Assembly: GCA_002102555.1 (NCBI GenBank)
Contig: MCFL01000041.1
Span: 153,826 to 217,825 of the forward strand
Source of the DNA: Catenaria anguillulae PL171
Taxonomy: Eukaryota; Blastocladiomycota; Blastocladiomycetes; Blastocladiales; Catenariaceae
Length of the DNA: 64,000 nucleotides
Direction: 5' to 3'
The translations under genes were made by a program, and so were the position numbers. The notes below the pieces were generated by a model that was not told the origin of the DNA, did not search any database, and worked only from the letters and a program-made list of their open reading frames with translations. This document shows, piece after piece, positions 39,826 to 51,711 of the stretch (positions are counted from its first letter, which is position 1; the number at the start of each line of letters is the position of its first letter).

Positions 39826-42335
39826 ATGCATTTTCTGACCCGGCCTGGAACCTTGCTATGGCATTCTTTCGCTGCAATCCTCATCATCCATACGATGGTT
39901 GCGCTCCTGGCGCGTTCCGCTGCTGATCACGGGAACCGAAAAGCACTCCATTACGATGAGCTCACAAACTCGCCACGGGCACGACTCCGAGAGTTTGCAT
40001 CCTCGAATCCACGACGGTTTTCCGACTCCGAACCTAGTCTCGGCGCCGGGGAGGCACTCAGCAAGATGCTGGCGGCGTCCAATTCCAGTCAAGATCCCTG
40101 CACCGACTTCCATGAATCCGTGTGCTCTGGATGGCGGCACCTCGTCGATTGGCCATCGCACCTCCCTCGTTTCGGAGCATTGACTTGGATGCGAGAAATG
40201 CATCGGGATCGTATTGTATCCCTTTTGACGCGCGCAGTGGATGCACTCCCACAGCATCTTCAAGCGCTTGAATCACTTCACATTGCTCGCCAGCTTTTTA
40301 ACAAGTGTCATTCAAAGTCCTTCCCATCACCCCGGTCGTCCGTATTTCTTCAGAATAAGATCAGCAAGTGGGGGTCGATTTCTTTCGCGGATCCCGGAGA
40401 CCTGACCTTAGCAGTGGAGGAAAGCATTGCTTGGGGGGAAACTTTCTTTATCGAGCGACAGTGGACGCTTCCAATCGCAACAGCGACAAGACGGTCATTT
40501 GGATCCTTCAGTCCGGATTGTCGTTGGGATCCGTCAAGGTGCGGAATCTTGTCATTGAACATTGCTGCTGCTTGGCTCGACATTGCGTTGACGAGAAAAA
40601 AAAAACCTCAGCACTACAGCAGCAAAACCCACTTGGAGGCTCTTGAAACTCTGTTCCATCGAATCTTTACCGACTTCGATATTCCCAATGTTTCCGCCGA
40701 AGACGCCGTGGAGTTTGAGCAGGCCCTCGCAAGGATCAGTGAGGATCCAGTCACCCTGCGTGACCCAAAACTTCCTCAAGAGTACACGTCGCGCTCACCC
40801 TTATTCCCATTTTCCGGAATGCACACGGTTATGGTCAACGCTCCCAAGTTTTTCAAGCAACTGGCAAAGTTGGTTGGCAATACGCCGGCTCCCGTCTTGA
40901 AGTCGTACTATATGGCTTCCATGCTCACAAACATTCTTCCATCTTTTGAGTATGCGCCTATCCATGACTTTCGTTCCAACGTTCTATTTGTGAAGCGACC
41001 ACCCAAGGATGATTACTGTGTCAACGCCCTTACGAACCTCGCACCGTTCCTGCTTGCGCACGTTCAGCTAAAAGACTATTTCCCGACGCAACGGCACATT
41101 GATCTGGTCAAACAGGACGTCTTCGGCCTCATTCAAGCCATCAAGGACAAATACTTGGATGTTCTCTCGCACAGCAATTGGCTTTCATCAACGATGGTGA
41201 AGCGAACTCAGAAAAAAATTTCCTCCATTCGAGCAATCGTGGGCGCAGAAGACTGGATCTTTAATGAGCATGCAGTGCTTCAATTTTACCGTGATAGCCA
41301 AATCGAGCCTGATTGGATTGACACCATGTGGAGCTGGCGACAAGTCAATCTTCGGCGGACTTGGTCCAAACTTGGCCGGCCGAATGATCGGCAATTTATG
41401 TATGTTTCCCACACTGTACTCCCAATGTGTGCTGCACACTCGTGTTTGATAAGGGTTGTGCCATGTCCGCAATTCTTGTAGGGGATACCCTGTTCAAGCG
41501 AACGCGTTTTACTCTCAGTGCAACAACCGCATCGTGATTCCGTTTGGGTTCGTGGCGACAGGAATCATGATTCCAGCGTCGTCCACATTGAGCGGCGTTT
41601 CCTAACTTTTGACACATTCACAGAATCATGTTTCCGCCGATTTATCATGTCGAGTATCCTCGCAGCATCAAGCTGGCAGGGCTTGGCATGATCATTGCTC
41701 ACGAGTTTACAGTATGCTTTTCGAGACTTCCAGATTCAAATCGTGTCACGTTCTTCGAACTGACCGCTTGAGCTTTTTCAACCAGCACTCCCTTGATTCC
41801 CGTGGGCGACAATATGACTACAATGGGAATCTCCGTTCTTGGTGGACGCGCCGCGACCAAAACGAGTACGAAAAGAAGGCTCGATGTGTTGTGGATCATT
41901 ACGCAAATATCTTTGTTCACGGACAGCGCGTGGATTCCAAGTTGACTCTGTATGTCGTCGTGAATCTGGCTGTTTCTTCGATATGTTCTCATCGATCCTT
42001 TGATTGGCACCGTACACAGGGCTGAAAACATTGCTGATAACGTTGCCGTCCGGATAGTCTCTGAAATGGCGAGCGAGTCGGCATATTCCCCATCCCTGCC
42101 GGTTGAGGACCCTTCAACAAGTGAACCTGTGGATCCAGCCAAGGTGTTCTTCACCTTCATGGCCGCATCGTGGTGTTTGCACGTTGACCCAGTTGCAGAG
42201 AGGAATGCAATGCTGCGAGCTGTCCATGCACCGAGCAAGGCTCGGATCAATGGATCATTCGCAAACTCTCCGCTCTATCAAGCGACTTACAAGTGTCCAC
42301 GAGACTCGGACGAGGTCGTTTGTTCGCTTTGGTGA
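39826..42335 (+). CDS. M13-family zinc metallopeptidase (neprilysin/ECE-like)
   Basis: About 737 residues, as in neprilysin. Short cytosolic N-terminus, then a signal-anchor helix (FAAILIIHTMVALLA), then the M13 N-domain (DPCTDFHESVCSGW). Main exon to 41399; introns 41400–41481, about 41551–41623, 41712–41785 and 41950–42019. The catalytic text follows: ANAFYSQCNNRIVIPFG; IIAHEFT joined by splicing to HSLDSRG, giving the zinc motif HEFTH; then ENIADN with the third zinc ligand Glu and the conserved Asp; and CSLW at the C-terminus. It should be a type II membrane ectopeptidase cleaving small peptides. The usual VNAYY substrate loop is ANAFY here. Convergent with the next gene, 135 bp apart. 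Confidence 0.88.
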
Positions 42336-42470
42336 TACAAATATTGTGCTATCGTGTGGTGCAGCGAAAAGTAAGGACTTAGTATATGGTTGCACTGAGT
42401 TAAGCAGGGTCTTATGGTAGAGAATGATCAATGCTGTCACATTACTTGCACACGTTGCCAACGTCGTTTT

Positions 42471-44039
42471 TCAAACGTTTTTCTTATCCAGCGGGTCACT
42501 TGTCTCCTTACTCGGGCTCAACCTCCCACGGACAACTCTGCTTTTAACTAATTGCTCCCTTGTCGGCGAGTTTGGTTGCCAATCATCGCGCACGCGAGGG
42601 GATGACGAGGAAAGGATGGGTGAGATTGACAGACTCATGGGACCCTCACCAACAAGCGTAGGTGCGAGCTGGGGCAACGATTTGTTTTCCCCACTTACCT
42701 CGTTCGCCGACAAACCGCCGGCGCTGGAAGTTGTCGTGAGTGCACTCGTCGTGGGAGTGTCGTCTTTTTTTTTGCGCGTCGCAGACCGTCCCCGAGGATC
42801 CAAATCCAAGGCACGAACTGGAACGTCGTCGTCGTCTTCATCGTCCACGTCACGACCGCGGGACCGTGAGCGACGCTTGGAAGAACTCCGGGAAGACTTT
42901 GAGGTAGAACGATGACGGGAGTCTTTTTTGTGCTTCTTCTTTGACGATTTGCTGCTTGCCGCTGTCATAGATTCCGAAAACGTTGCCGGAGCAGGATACG
43001 GATAAATTCCAGTGGCTGGGATTTGAGGATAGCCAAATGGAGCCAACCCCATAGCTGGATTGTACATAGGATATCCCGAAAAACTGGGCGGTACGTTTCC
43101 ACTCATTGACATTCCCAGTCCCATACCCATGCTCAGTCCCATCATCATGAGTCGCATGTGCTCTTGTTCCGCCAAGAGGCCGCGACTGTTGGGTGCAATT
43201 GATGCAAGCGGTAGATCGTCGAGATCAGGTGTTTCCGGGGTCATTGGGGACGGTGGACCAAGCGGCAGGGAGAATTGTTTCTTTTTCGAGTCGATTTCCT
43301 TACTGTAGTTCGAGGGAGATAAAAGACCGCCCTTGAGTGGACCAGCGGAGATTGGAGTTCCGACAGGAGATGAAGCAGATGCCGGATGTGCCTGTCCGCT
43401 TGAAGTGCTCGAGATTTTAAGACGATTGACAAGATGAACCAGAGGCTCGTCTGGGGTGACGACAGGCGAGAGGGGGCTCGAAGCTGGTTGTGCCGGTTGA
43501 ATCTGTCGATTAGAGGCCAGCGGGACGTTATCGTCTTCTTCATCCGTATCGTCGCTGTAAAGCGTTGCCTGCTCGGGGTTGGCCATCATCGGCTTGACAT
43601 GATGGACTTCAACCTGCACTGGCGCAACGTGTGTTTGATGGACGCGAACTTCTTGGCTGCTTGCTTCTGAACGTTTCCCGTATGGAGACAAAGGCATGGG
43701 GACGCTAGAAGCAACGTAGCGTGGCACGTGCATTGTGTCGATGGCAAGATTTTGTGTCTGCTTGGGTGGATCATAAACTGGTCGCTCAGGGAAGGTGTCT
43801 AGGATTGTTGAAGCAGGAGGCTCGTCGCCAGGTTTCTCGAGAAACGAGCGTCGGACTTCTGGATTAATCTTTGCACCCGAAGAAGTTAACCCGATTGGCG
43901 ATACCATCGCGGGTGCTGGCAGCGTGGGCTTCGATTGGTCGGAAAACCGTAAAGTTGTTGGTGACCGACGCGAGGCCTTGGGCGTGTGGTTCCCTTCATG
44001 GCCATCGCCGACTGCAGTGACGGCAGAAGGTGCCTGCAT
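42471..44039 (-). CDS. Low-complexity nuclear-type protein with RS/KKHKK region
   Basis: I do not recognise this gene. One open frame of 523 codons from ATG 44039 (MQAPSAVTAVGDG). The first half is Ser/Pro-rich with repeated SP and TP sites; then comes a short Met/Gly-rich hydrophobic segment (LMMMGLSMGMGLGMSMSG) and a Tyr/Pro stretch (GYPMYNPAMGLAPFGYPQIP). A basic block follows (SSKKKHKKDSRHRSTSKSSR … RRSRSRGRDVDDEDDDD), then a Ser-rich tail. RS and KKHKK runs suggest a nuclear, heavily phosphorylated, mostly disordered protein, perhaps tied to RNA processing; this is inference only. It shares a 301-bp divergent promoter with the F-box gene. Confidence 0.65.
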   Translation of the reverse strand: MQAPSAVTAVGDGHEGNHTPKASRRSPTTLRFSDQSKPTLPAPAMVSPIGLTSSGAKINPEVRRSFLEKPGDEPPASTILDTFPERPVYDPPKQTQNLAIDTMHVPRYVASSVPMPLSPYGKRSEASSQEVRVHQTHVAPVQVEVHHVKPMMANPEQATLYSDDTDEEDDNVPLASNRQIQPAQPASSPLSPVVTPDEPLVHLVNRLKISSTSSGQAHPASASSPVGTPISAGPLKGGLLSPSNYSKEIDSKKKQFSLPLGPPSPMTPETPDLDDLPLASIAPNSRGLLAEQEHMRLMMMGLSMGMGLGMSMSGNVPPSFSGYPMYNPAMGLAPFGYPQIPATGIYPYPAPATFSESMTAASSKSSKKKHKKDSRHRSTSKSSRSSSKRRSRSRGRDVDDEDDDDVPVRALDLDPRGRSATRKKKDDTPTTSALTTTSSAGGLSANEVSGENKSLPQLAPTLVGEGPMSLSISPILSSSSPRVRDDWQPNSPTREQLVKSRVVRGRLSPSKETSDPLDKKNV

Positions 44040-44340
44040 GGTGTTGAAGGTTTTCAGGAGCAGCCGATTTGGTAAAATGACATCAACTGCATAGACTTCT
44101 TCGTGTCTTCTCGTAGAACTATCGACATTCGTTTGTCTAAGATTATTGGCCTGTGCGATGTGCGAAAGGGGGCTTTTGAAAATACGCTGGTCCGTCTGTC
44201 CGCATGGAAAACGCGTCCCGAAAGCAAGACGTTGATTCAAGTATGTACATATATCCGCAGCTCATTATCACAAGCTCATCTCATACAACATCTACTTGAC
44301 ACGGCATCTTCCAGTTCAAGCACCGTGTGCAATCTAGGCT
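44040..44340. promoter_or_regulatory. Divergent promoter between RS-like and F-box genes
   Basis: 301 bp separate the two opposite start codons. An extra 5' exon of the minus-strand gene could lie here, since its frame stays open to 44240. Confidence 0.45.
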
Positions 44341-45867
44341 ATGGACGCAGAAACTCATCAAGACGCTGAACTGGCCAAGCTCCTTTCGTCCATTTCGGCA
44401 GAGAAGCGTCTTCAGCTGTTGGAGGCCCTCTTGCCGCTTTGCCCGGAAGCGGACTTCGCACGGATTCACAACCGTGCCGGTCCAAGTCTTCAAAGATTGA
44501 CAAAGCTCGAAGATCTCCCGGACGAGTTGCTCATCCATGTATTCTCGTATTTGAATGCCCCTTCACTCGCAGCCACCGCGAGAAGCTGCCAACGATTTGC
44601 AGCGTTAGTACGCGACGACCATCTTTGGCGCTTACTGCGCCAGCGTCAGGAACACGATGGAAGCTATGACGTTTTCCCCACGAGTCCTTCCAAGGAGACA
44701 CATCGCTTTGTACATGACAATCGCAAGTCTGAGCGACAAGATTCGGCTTTTGCAACCTCATTGCCGTCGCGATTTTGCGAAATGTTCCGCCAAGGTTATC
44801 TCACAGCGAGGAACTGGCGACGAGGTGAATACCGCGTTTCTCGCGTCGTCCGCCGAACAGGCTCATTGCACACTGACTTTGACGTTGGGCAAGCTTTAGC
44901 AGTGTCCCTATCTGTCAATGGTGCATCATTGGTATGCATTTCCATTTGCTAAAGCGAGGATGAGAGAATGGCTTTGGGCCAACTCTATATCGTTTTCAGT
45001 GGAACTACTCGAAATCCAGCCAAGCGCCGCAAGTTCTACATCCGGGATCTCTCACAACCGTTCGCATGTGCGACGACTTTATTGTATCTGCCGGCGCGCA
45101 CGATGGAACGATTCGCGTATCTTGTAAGCATAGTCAGGAGCTCGTTTGTGTAATCCAAAGCGCACACGTGTCCGAAATCGGTGCATTGATTTGCGAGCGC
45201 GGGTGGATCGTTTCAGGTGGAGAAGATGGAGTAGTGCAGGTACGTGGTTCTGGTCATTCTTGCCTCCTCCTCCACAGTGTAACCCCCTCAGCCGACACTC
45301 CATGCGTCCTGACAGGTCTGGGAGCTGAATACACATAATGGCCGCATGGTAGCCAAATCACTCGTTGTGCTTCGAGACCAGCACAAGGACGGCGTGACAG
45401 CTATCGCCCTGGACCAAAGGCGCAAGCGGGTTGCGTCGGCTTCTGCTGATGGGGCTGTCTGGGTCAACACGTTACAGCCAGACATGCGGACACAGTCCAT
45501 TGAACTTCAGACTGCACAGCGGGATCCTGTCTTTTCTCTTGCGTTATCAAAAGAGTTTTTGCTTGTCGGTGATGCGCAAGGCAATGTCAGCGTGTGGGCC
45601 ATGACAGGAGCAGAGCCCCGGCATGTTACCCGTCTGAATGCTCATGCCGGCCCAGTCATCTGCCTACAACTTGACACTCACAAATTCGTTTCAGCCGGAG
45701 GCGACAAACTTGTCAAGGTGTGGTCGCTTTACCAGTCGAACGTTCCTCTTTATAGCATTCGCCACAACGCCCTGATCGGTCCAATTAGCGCCCTCCGGTT
45801 CGATTCGAGGATGCTTGTTTGCTCAGATGTGACTTCGACCTTGGTGGAATACGACTTTGGCCTCTGA
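44341..45867 (+). CDS. F-box/WD40-repeat protein
   Basis: Exon 1 (44341–44931) has an F-box near residues 55–100, LEDLPDELLIHVFSYLNAPS … CQRFAALVRDDHLWRLL. After a short intron the WD40 region starts (LYIVFSGTTRNPAKRRKFYI, then FIVSAGAHDGTIRV after a one-base frame change near 45060). Intron 45240–45315 joins GGEDGVVQ to VWELNTHNG, phase 0, and the last exon carries more blades (KRVASASADGAVWV, LLVGDAQGNVSVWAM, KFVSAGGDKLVKVWSL) ending VEYDFGL. F-box plus WD40 is the layout of SCF ubiquitin-ligase substrate receptors: the F-box binds Skp1 and the propeller binds a phosphodegron. The target is unknown. It ends 140 bp from the stop of the convergent FCP1 gene. Confidence 0.85.
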
Positions 45868-46006
45868 CACTCGCACCCTTGCCTTTGTGTAATCGGGCCG
45901 TCACATCTATAATTGCCGCAAAATGACGTCAAAATTCAGTTGTTGGTTTGGCAAAGTGGGGAAAAACACACACTCTGTATGATCTGGTTAATATAGTATG
46001 TGTCTG

Positions 46007-48559
46007 TCAAAAGTCATCCAATTCTTGGTCGACAAGAGCAGTTAACGAGAGGGAACTTTCTGCATCACCGTCATCACCAGCTGCAACTTGACTATCGTCG
46101 TCGTATCGCCTCCGCTTTACGCCCCCGTGTGTGCTTGAATCATCATCCCCAGATTCATTCTCAGAATCTCGCAGCACTCGCTTGCGCTTTTGCCCTTCAC
46201 GCCTCGGAACGCGGTCACCCGAGTCATCTTGGACCGAGTCCAAATCGCCCAAATCAAGGTCACTTCCGAGATCAAAATCATCGTCCTGTCCCAACTCACC
46301 CGCATCATCTTGGTCACCAAATGACCCGCCGTCGTCATCGTCACCGTCGCCAGCAAACAACTCCTCGTCGTCGTTTTCCATCATGTCGGCGGGATCAACC
46401 ATGGCTGCAATTTCCTCGGCCCAATTCCAATCCGCGAGGTTTTTTGCCGCTTCTTCGGATATCGGAGGGGGCGGTGGCGGCAAGCCCGCGTCAGACTCCG
46501 CTTCATCCGTGGGTGCGTTGCTGGACACTCCTTGCATGCTCGCGCCTTGATCAGCCTCCCCTGCTGGCGGAATGATGGCAAATGCGGCTTCGTCGGCTTT
46601 TTTCCACAGTGCAACAGATGTCGTGAGCCAACCGTCGTGGACAATCGGAATGCCGAGGCGGTACGCTGCGCGACCTTTGTCAGTGCCCCACTGTCAATCA
46701 AAAGTCAACCGGATGTTCGAGATACTGTTAAGGCGAGCGGGCCAATTATGAAAACAAACCTTTTTAGCAATCAGATGAGTTGTATCCTGGGTGATCTCCT
46801 TTACGCAGCGAGCACCAAATGTGGTTGCCAGCATCCAAAAGTCGGACCTATGTACAGCGAGCGGAACGGAGTAACGCAGGTGAGGCAATCGCGAATGACT
46901 TGAGTTTTGAAGGCGGAACAGGCGTACAGCTCCTCACGAGCTTGCTTTGAAATCAGGCCGCTGAATGAGATGACACAGTTTGCAAGGACCTTGCGCTTCA
47001 TGTGCGGGAGAATGGTCTAGAGGTGCAAACGTGTCCGTGATAAGGGCGGCCAGTAGGTGATCCACGGCAATGACGATATCGTACCCTGACGTCTGGTGTA
47101 CTTTCTTGATAGAAACGGCCGTGCAACTCTTGCAATTTTCGGAGGAGAATGTGTAACTCTCGATCTTGGTCATCCTTGATGACTGGCAATCGACCAGGAA
47201 TTGGTTTTGGCGGGCCCATTGACGCTGCCGGTGAAGCAATACCCGACGATGCCGTTGATGGAGGATCTTGGCTCGGTGGCGGGACAATTGGAGGGATATT
47301 GGGCGTTGTCCTGGGGCGTTGATATCCCCGGTGCCAACAAAGTACTTGTCTGTTGTCAATTTCATGCGGGTGAGGATCGCGGAGTGCCATGCCAAAATCA
47401 TTTGAACGGTGCTGCGAAAGTGAAAACCATACATGGAAAAACTCGAATCAAGTTTTCAGCCCAACCCCACACGTCGCCACGATCGTCAATTGCCACTACC
47501 ATTGACTGATCGCACGGGAACAAGCGCTGCAATGACTTGCGCTCAAAACTTCCGCTCTCATCGCGAGACAAGATGCGCTCTTTGAAGAATTCGCGTTTTG
47601 GGTCGATGAGGATAGCCACCTGGTTCGCATACGCGCGCGACCCCATTGTGTAAATGTGCAGCTCATAGAGTTCGGAGACACCAGCGAGAAATTCTTCCAG
47701 GAAGGGCCGGAGGCGCAAGTAGTACTCGCGGGGATCGTTGGGCAGCCGAAAACGATGGACACCCTTGACAGGCTCCTTTTGCGAGTCGAGCCACTGGCCA
47801 ACCGCTGTATCGGCCGTGGCATGAATGAGAGTTTGGTCGAGGTCAAGAATCAAGGAGAGTTTTTTCTCGGAGCGCAAGCGCGAGGTTGTTTCTGCATCAA
47901 TGGCCCGCGCTTCAAGAGAGGAGACGGTGATGCCGGCATTGTCGTGGACCATGGAGAGCTGTTTGCCAGAGGAAAGCACGGCGTCGTCATCACTACATGA
48001 GCGCATCAGCCCAGTGGTGCTCCATGATTCAGTCTGCGATTTCCAACAATGAAATGAAGCAAGAAACAGGATGACGCACCTTGAAACCTGTTTTCCACAT
48101 GAAGTGCAAAGCCCAAAGTACTGGACAGGGTGAAGGCAATCGGGCGCAATTTCGAACAGGACATCTCTGCACAATGACAATGCAGTCCCGAGACCAAGTC
48201 AAAAAGTCGCGATGACATAATGCAACAAGGATCATTTGTGCGTGAGTGCCCTTTGATGACTCGTGCTGTACGAACCCTTCGGACGACATATCACCTTCTT
48301 TCACCAACAAGGCCAAATTGCCCCCCACCGGTGCACGAATGACATCCCGAATCAATGCTAGCGGGGGATCCGAGTCCGGAACCTTTGCGCGGAATGGGTA
48401 CTCTTGATCCAGGTCGCTTGAATCAGGAACGGCGCGCTCAATGCGTAGCACGGGATCGCCCTTTGTGACGGCGGCAGAGGACGAACCGGCATCGGGTTGG
48501 TGCAGGATGGCATGGATGTGGACGCACGGGTGCTCGAGCTTGTATTGAAATGTGGACAT
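46007..48559 (-). CDS. RNA polymerase II CTD phosphatase FCP1
   Basis: Seven exons: 48559–48276, 48166–48088, 48033–47433, 47349–47085, 47016–46928, 46847–46760, 46690–46007, all with GT–AG introns of 54–109 bp; about 696 residues. The N-terminal lipoyl-like fold (NLALLVKEGDMSSEG) continues across the intron into DVLFEIAPDC, then CLHPVQYFGLCTSCGK. The FCP1 catalytic domain has ILDLDQTLIH (DxDxT) and later IDDRGDVWG. NLIRVFPYKYFVGTGDINAP is formed across an intron. A BRCT domain follows (VLANCVISFSG … FGARCVKEITQDTTHLIA … HDGWLTTSVALWKKAD). The tail is acidic with a basic patch. It dephosphorylates Ser2 of the CTD repeat to recycle polymerase II. One single-base gap, at a C4 run near 47313. 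Confidence 0.93.
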
Positions 48560-48922
48560 GGCCTTGCGTGACGGGTCTTGTTGAGATTGGTGATGATCGA
48601 CGGCCAAGCCGAGTTGCCGAGATGAGGCCGACGGATTTGTTGTGCGTATTGAGGCAATCGGTTACTTGAACTGGGTCAAAATGAATCCATGCTCAGAGTT
48701 GGCAAGGACTTTCATAGGTTCGTAAGCGTTTGAGCGGCGGGCATTATTGGCACAAGTTTCAGCAGCCGGTGGCCGCTCTGAACATCGTCCACATGATGCT
48801 GGCCCGCGACCAACGCGACAGCACAAGACAAGGATCGCAAAGTGGTTCTACATTGTTATGAATACGGATACGTGCACAATAACCGAACAAGATTGAGCCA
48901 CAAATGACGGTATCCTACATAC
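48560..48922. other. Intergenic between Sey1 and FCP1 genes
   Basis: 363 bp between the FCP1 start and the Sey1 stop, both on minus. It should contain the FCP1 promoter; nothing else was seen. Confidence 0.5.
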
Positions 48923-51413
48923 TTACTCCGACTTTGGCTTCTCTTCCTTTGCCGTCTCCGGGGCAGGAAGTGTGGCATTCATGGGCTTGAGAACAAACTC
49001 ATTGACGGTCCCAACAATTCCCCGGCCACCAGTCACATCCATGACCCGCTCGCCAACCTGCCGGGCCACATCTTTACCCACCCTCATGGCCACAGCTTGT
49101 GCTGGTCCAGCCATCCCCGTGGCGTAAATCACAAACCCAATAGCGGCCATCAAAATCAACAGCAACAGGAGGAACGGGTTGCGAATGATGGACATGAACT
49201 CGTTGTACCCGAGCACGGCAATCACGGCCAGCACCCAGCGAGGAACATGCGCCGAGCTCGAAACCACACTGCGCTTGGCCTCCATGTACAAGGCATCGGC
49301 CTCCAAACGGAACCGCGACGTCAAGGTGGCCGTCTTGCTTGGCGGCAAGAGTGGCTTGCGCAGGGCCACGACCGAGGCCTGCAAATCCTCTGTGAATGCC
49401 GAAGACGCGAGCGAGCGCGATGTGGACGATTCGAGCGTGTCCAAATAGGGCAGCTCGGCCACGACAAACGACTTGAGAGTCTGATCGGCAAGCTCGCGCG
49501 CCCGACGGTACGCGCCATCAATGTCATCCGACGGCTGCCACACGCGCGGGATTCCTTGGTCGTCGTACCGGAACTTTTGCTCAAAGGTCGCCTTGAGCCG
49601 CTGCACCAGGGCGCCCTCGGAAGTGGCCTGCGAGAGCACATCACGCAAGGCCGTGATGCTCGCCGTGCGCAGCGCCGCAAGACGCTCGTCGAGCTCCGAG
49701 TCGGTGATGCGAAGCGCCTTGGCGCGGTCACGCAAGTCCGACTCGGCAGATTCCACTTCTTCGCGGAACACTTCATCGACGCGGGTCCACATGGTCGGGG
49801 TTGGGTTGACGAGAATATCGTTGATGGCGTCGGGCAGATCGGTTTGGATCTTACGTTCGGCTGCATGCGCGAGCTTATTGAGCTCCTCGTCGCGGCGAGA
49901 AGAGATGAGGTGGTCAAGTTCAGTGCGAAGGTCGGCGAGGGACTCTTCAAACGACCACGTTGAGTCTTGCATGCATGAAGCTACAAGTTGAGAGCAATGT
50001 ACCATTACAGAGATCAGCATGTGGTTCAACAAGACGAAAAAAAAACGGGGAAAGGAATGAATGAAGTAAAGTACCGTTTGCAGTCTTGGAAAAGAATTGC
50101 AGAACCTCATCCTTGGTGGACTCGACCATGATATAGAAATCGGCTCCTTTACTCTTGAGCTTGAAATCCAACCCGCTCTTGAAAATCGTGACTGCCCGCT
50201 TGGCGGCATTCCTCAACTGGGCGTTGAACACAACCATTGCCGACGTTTGGCACCGATCCACCAGTTCCTTGCGCTTACGTTGGTACACGCCCTGGTGATA
50301 CCGCGACGCTTGCGTATCAAAGGGCTTCAAGGCGCCATACAATGCGCCATCCAATTGCGATCCGAGCGATTCGACAACGGTGCCCGAGTCAACTTGGGAC
50401 TTGAGGCCAGTGAAGCCGGCAGAGAAGGCGTCCATTGCCACGGTTGCCAGCTCGTCGCACCTAAATTGAGCCAACAGTTCCTGCTGCGAGGGCAGATCCA
50501 AATCACGGTTGGCATTGATTTGCGTCCAGATATCTTGCGCAAAGTGAGGGAACCCATCCGCAGGGACAGCCTTCTTGTACGCGGGGCGGAAGACGTAGTC
50601 AGCATTGTTGGGATCGACAAAACGTTGGCGCAAAGTCGTTGCGTCCGTCTCAAACTGCTCGCCAGCGAGCCGCTTGTGCGGCAATGAAGTGAAGGTGACG
50701 TCAAAGAAATCGGTGAGCTGCGAGGCCTCGAGCCCGTCGGGCTTGTTGAGCGACGCCCAAATCTTGTTGAGATCGGCCGTGAGTGTGGCGCACAGTGCCG
50801 GCAGCGGCGTGCCTGAGGCATGATCGCGGATCACAAAGAACAAGTGTGTCTTTGGCGACCCCTTCTTTTGAAACAATTGCAAGTTGACCTCCAACACTGT
50901 CTTGAGCAGGCCCATATTGGCGCCATGGTACAAGCCGACCATGTGCTCCCACATGTTGATGATGATGACCTCGGCAATGGCAATGGCAAACAAGGACGAC
51001 TTGCGCTCGAAATCCTGATCCTCGCCGCGCTCGCGGCCGTCAGTTCCCTCGACATCCATGACGAGTGTGGGCAAGCCCGGCGCGCGCGCAAGCCAGATGC
51101 CCTTTGTGGTCTGCCCACGCTGCGACTCGTTCATGACCTGGAAGTTTGTGTGGAAGAGGCGGTTGAGCAGCGTCGACTTGCCCGTGGACTGCGAGCCAAA
51201 CACGGCCACGACATTGTAGTTGAAACCGGCATCGAGCAGGTTCCACTCGTTGGTCATGTAGGGCGCGAGGTCGGCAGAGAAGGCCTTGTTTTCGTCCACG
51301 ATTTGCAGGCGTGGCGTGGGCGCGAGGTGTGCGTCGCCATTTGCGGTGGCAGGCTCGGGCGGCGGCGAGGTCATGTCGGCGGCGGTAGTGTCTGAAATGT
51401 CGTAGTTGGACAT
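48923..51413 (-). CDS. Sey1/RHD3-type ER-fusion GTPase
   Basis: Two exons, 51413–50075 and 49965–48923, with a 109-bp intron that splices phase 1 to give DSTWSFEESL; 793 residues, like yeast Sey1 (776). GTPase motifs: G1 GSQSTGKSTLLN near residue 75, the switch-I Thr in GQTTKGIW, G3 DVEGTDGRE, and G4 RDHA. A long helical-bundle middle domain follows, then two closely spaced C-terminal membrane segments (WVLAVIAVLGYNEF and FLLLLLILMAAIGFVIYATG) and a cytosolic tail with an amphipathic part. Sey1/atlastin-type proteins tether and fuse ER tubules. No frame damage. ATG 51413 is preferred over the longer upstream frame because conservation starts soon after it. Confidence 0.95.
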
Positions 51414-51711
51414 GGGGATGAAAGTCGGGTGGTAGATGAGGTTACATGGAGAGTGCGCAGTTGGCGGATTGCATGGGCATTGGTGGATGTTGTTGCAAAG
51501 CCCTTGCTGCTGTCGTTGACGTGAAAAGTCTCGGCTGGCCGTTGGCGGTTGGCGGTTGGCGGTGGCGGTTGGGGCGCGCCGATCGTCCAGCTCACGATTT
51601 GACGTGTCAGACACGCAGAGCGCATGACATCACCCTCTCGCTTCAAGAGAAGTGCTAACAAAAGATACATTGAGAGAAAGTATGAATACAGTCACAGTCA
51701 CAACCACACAT

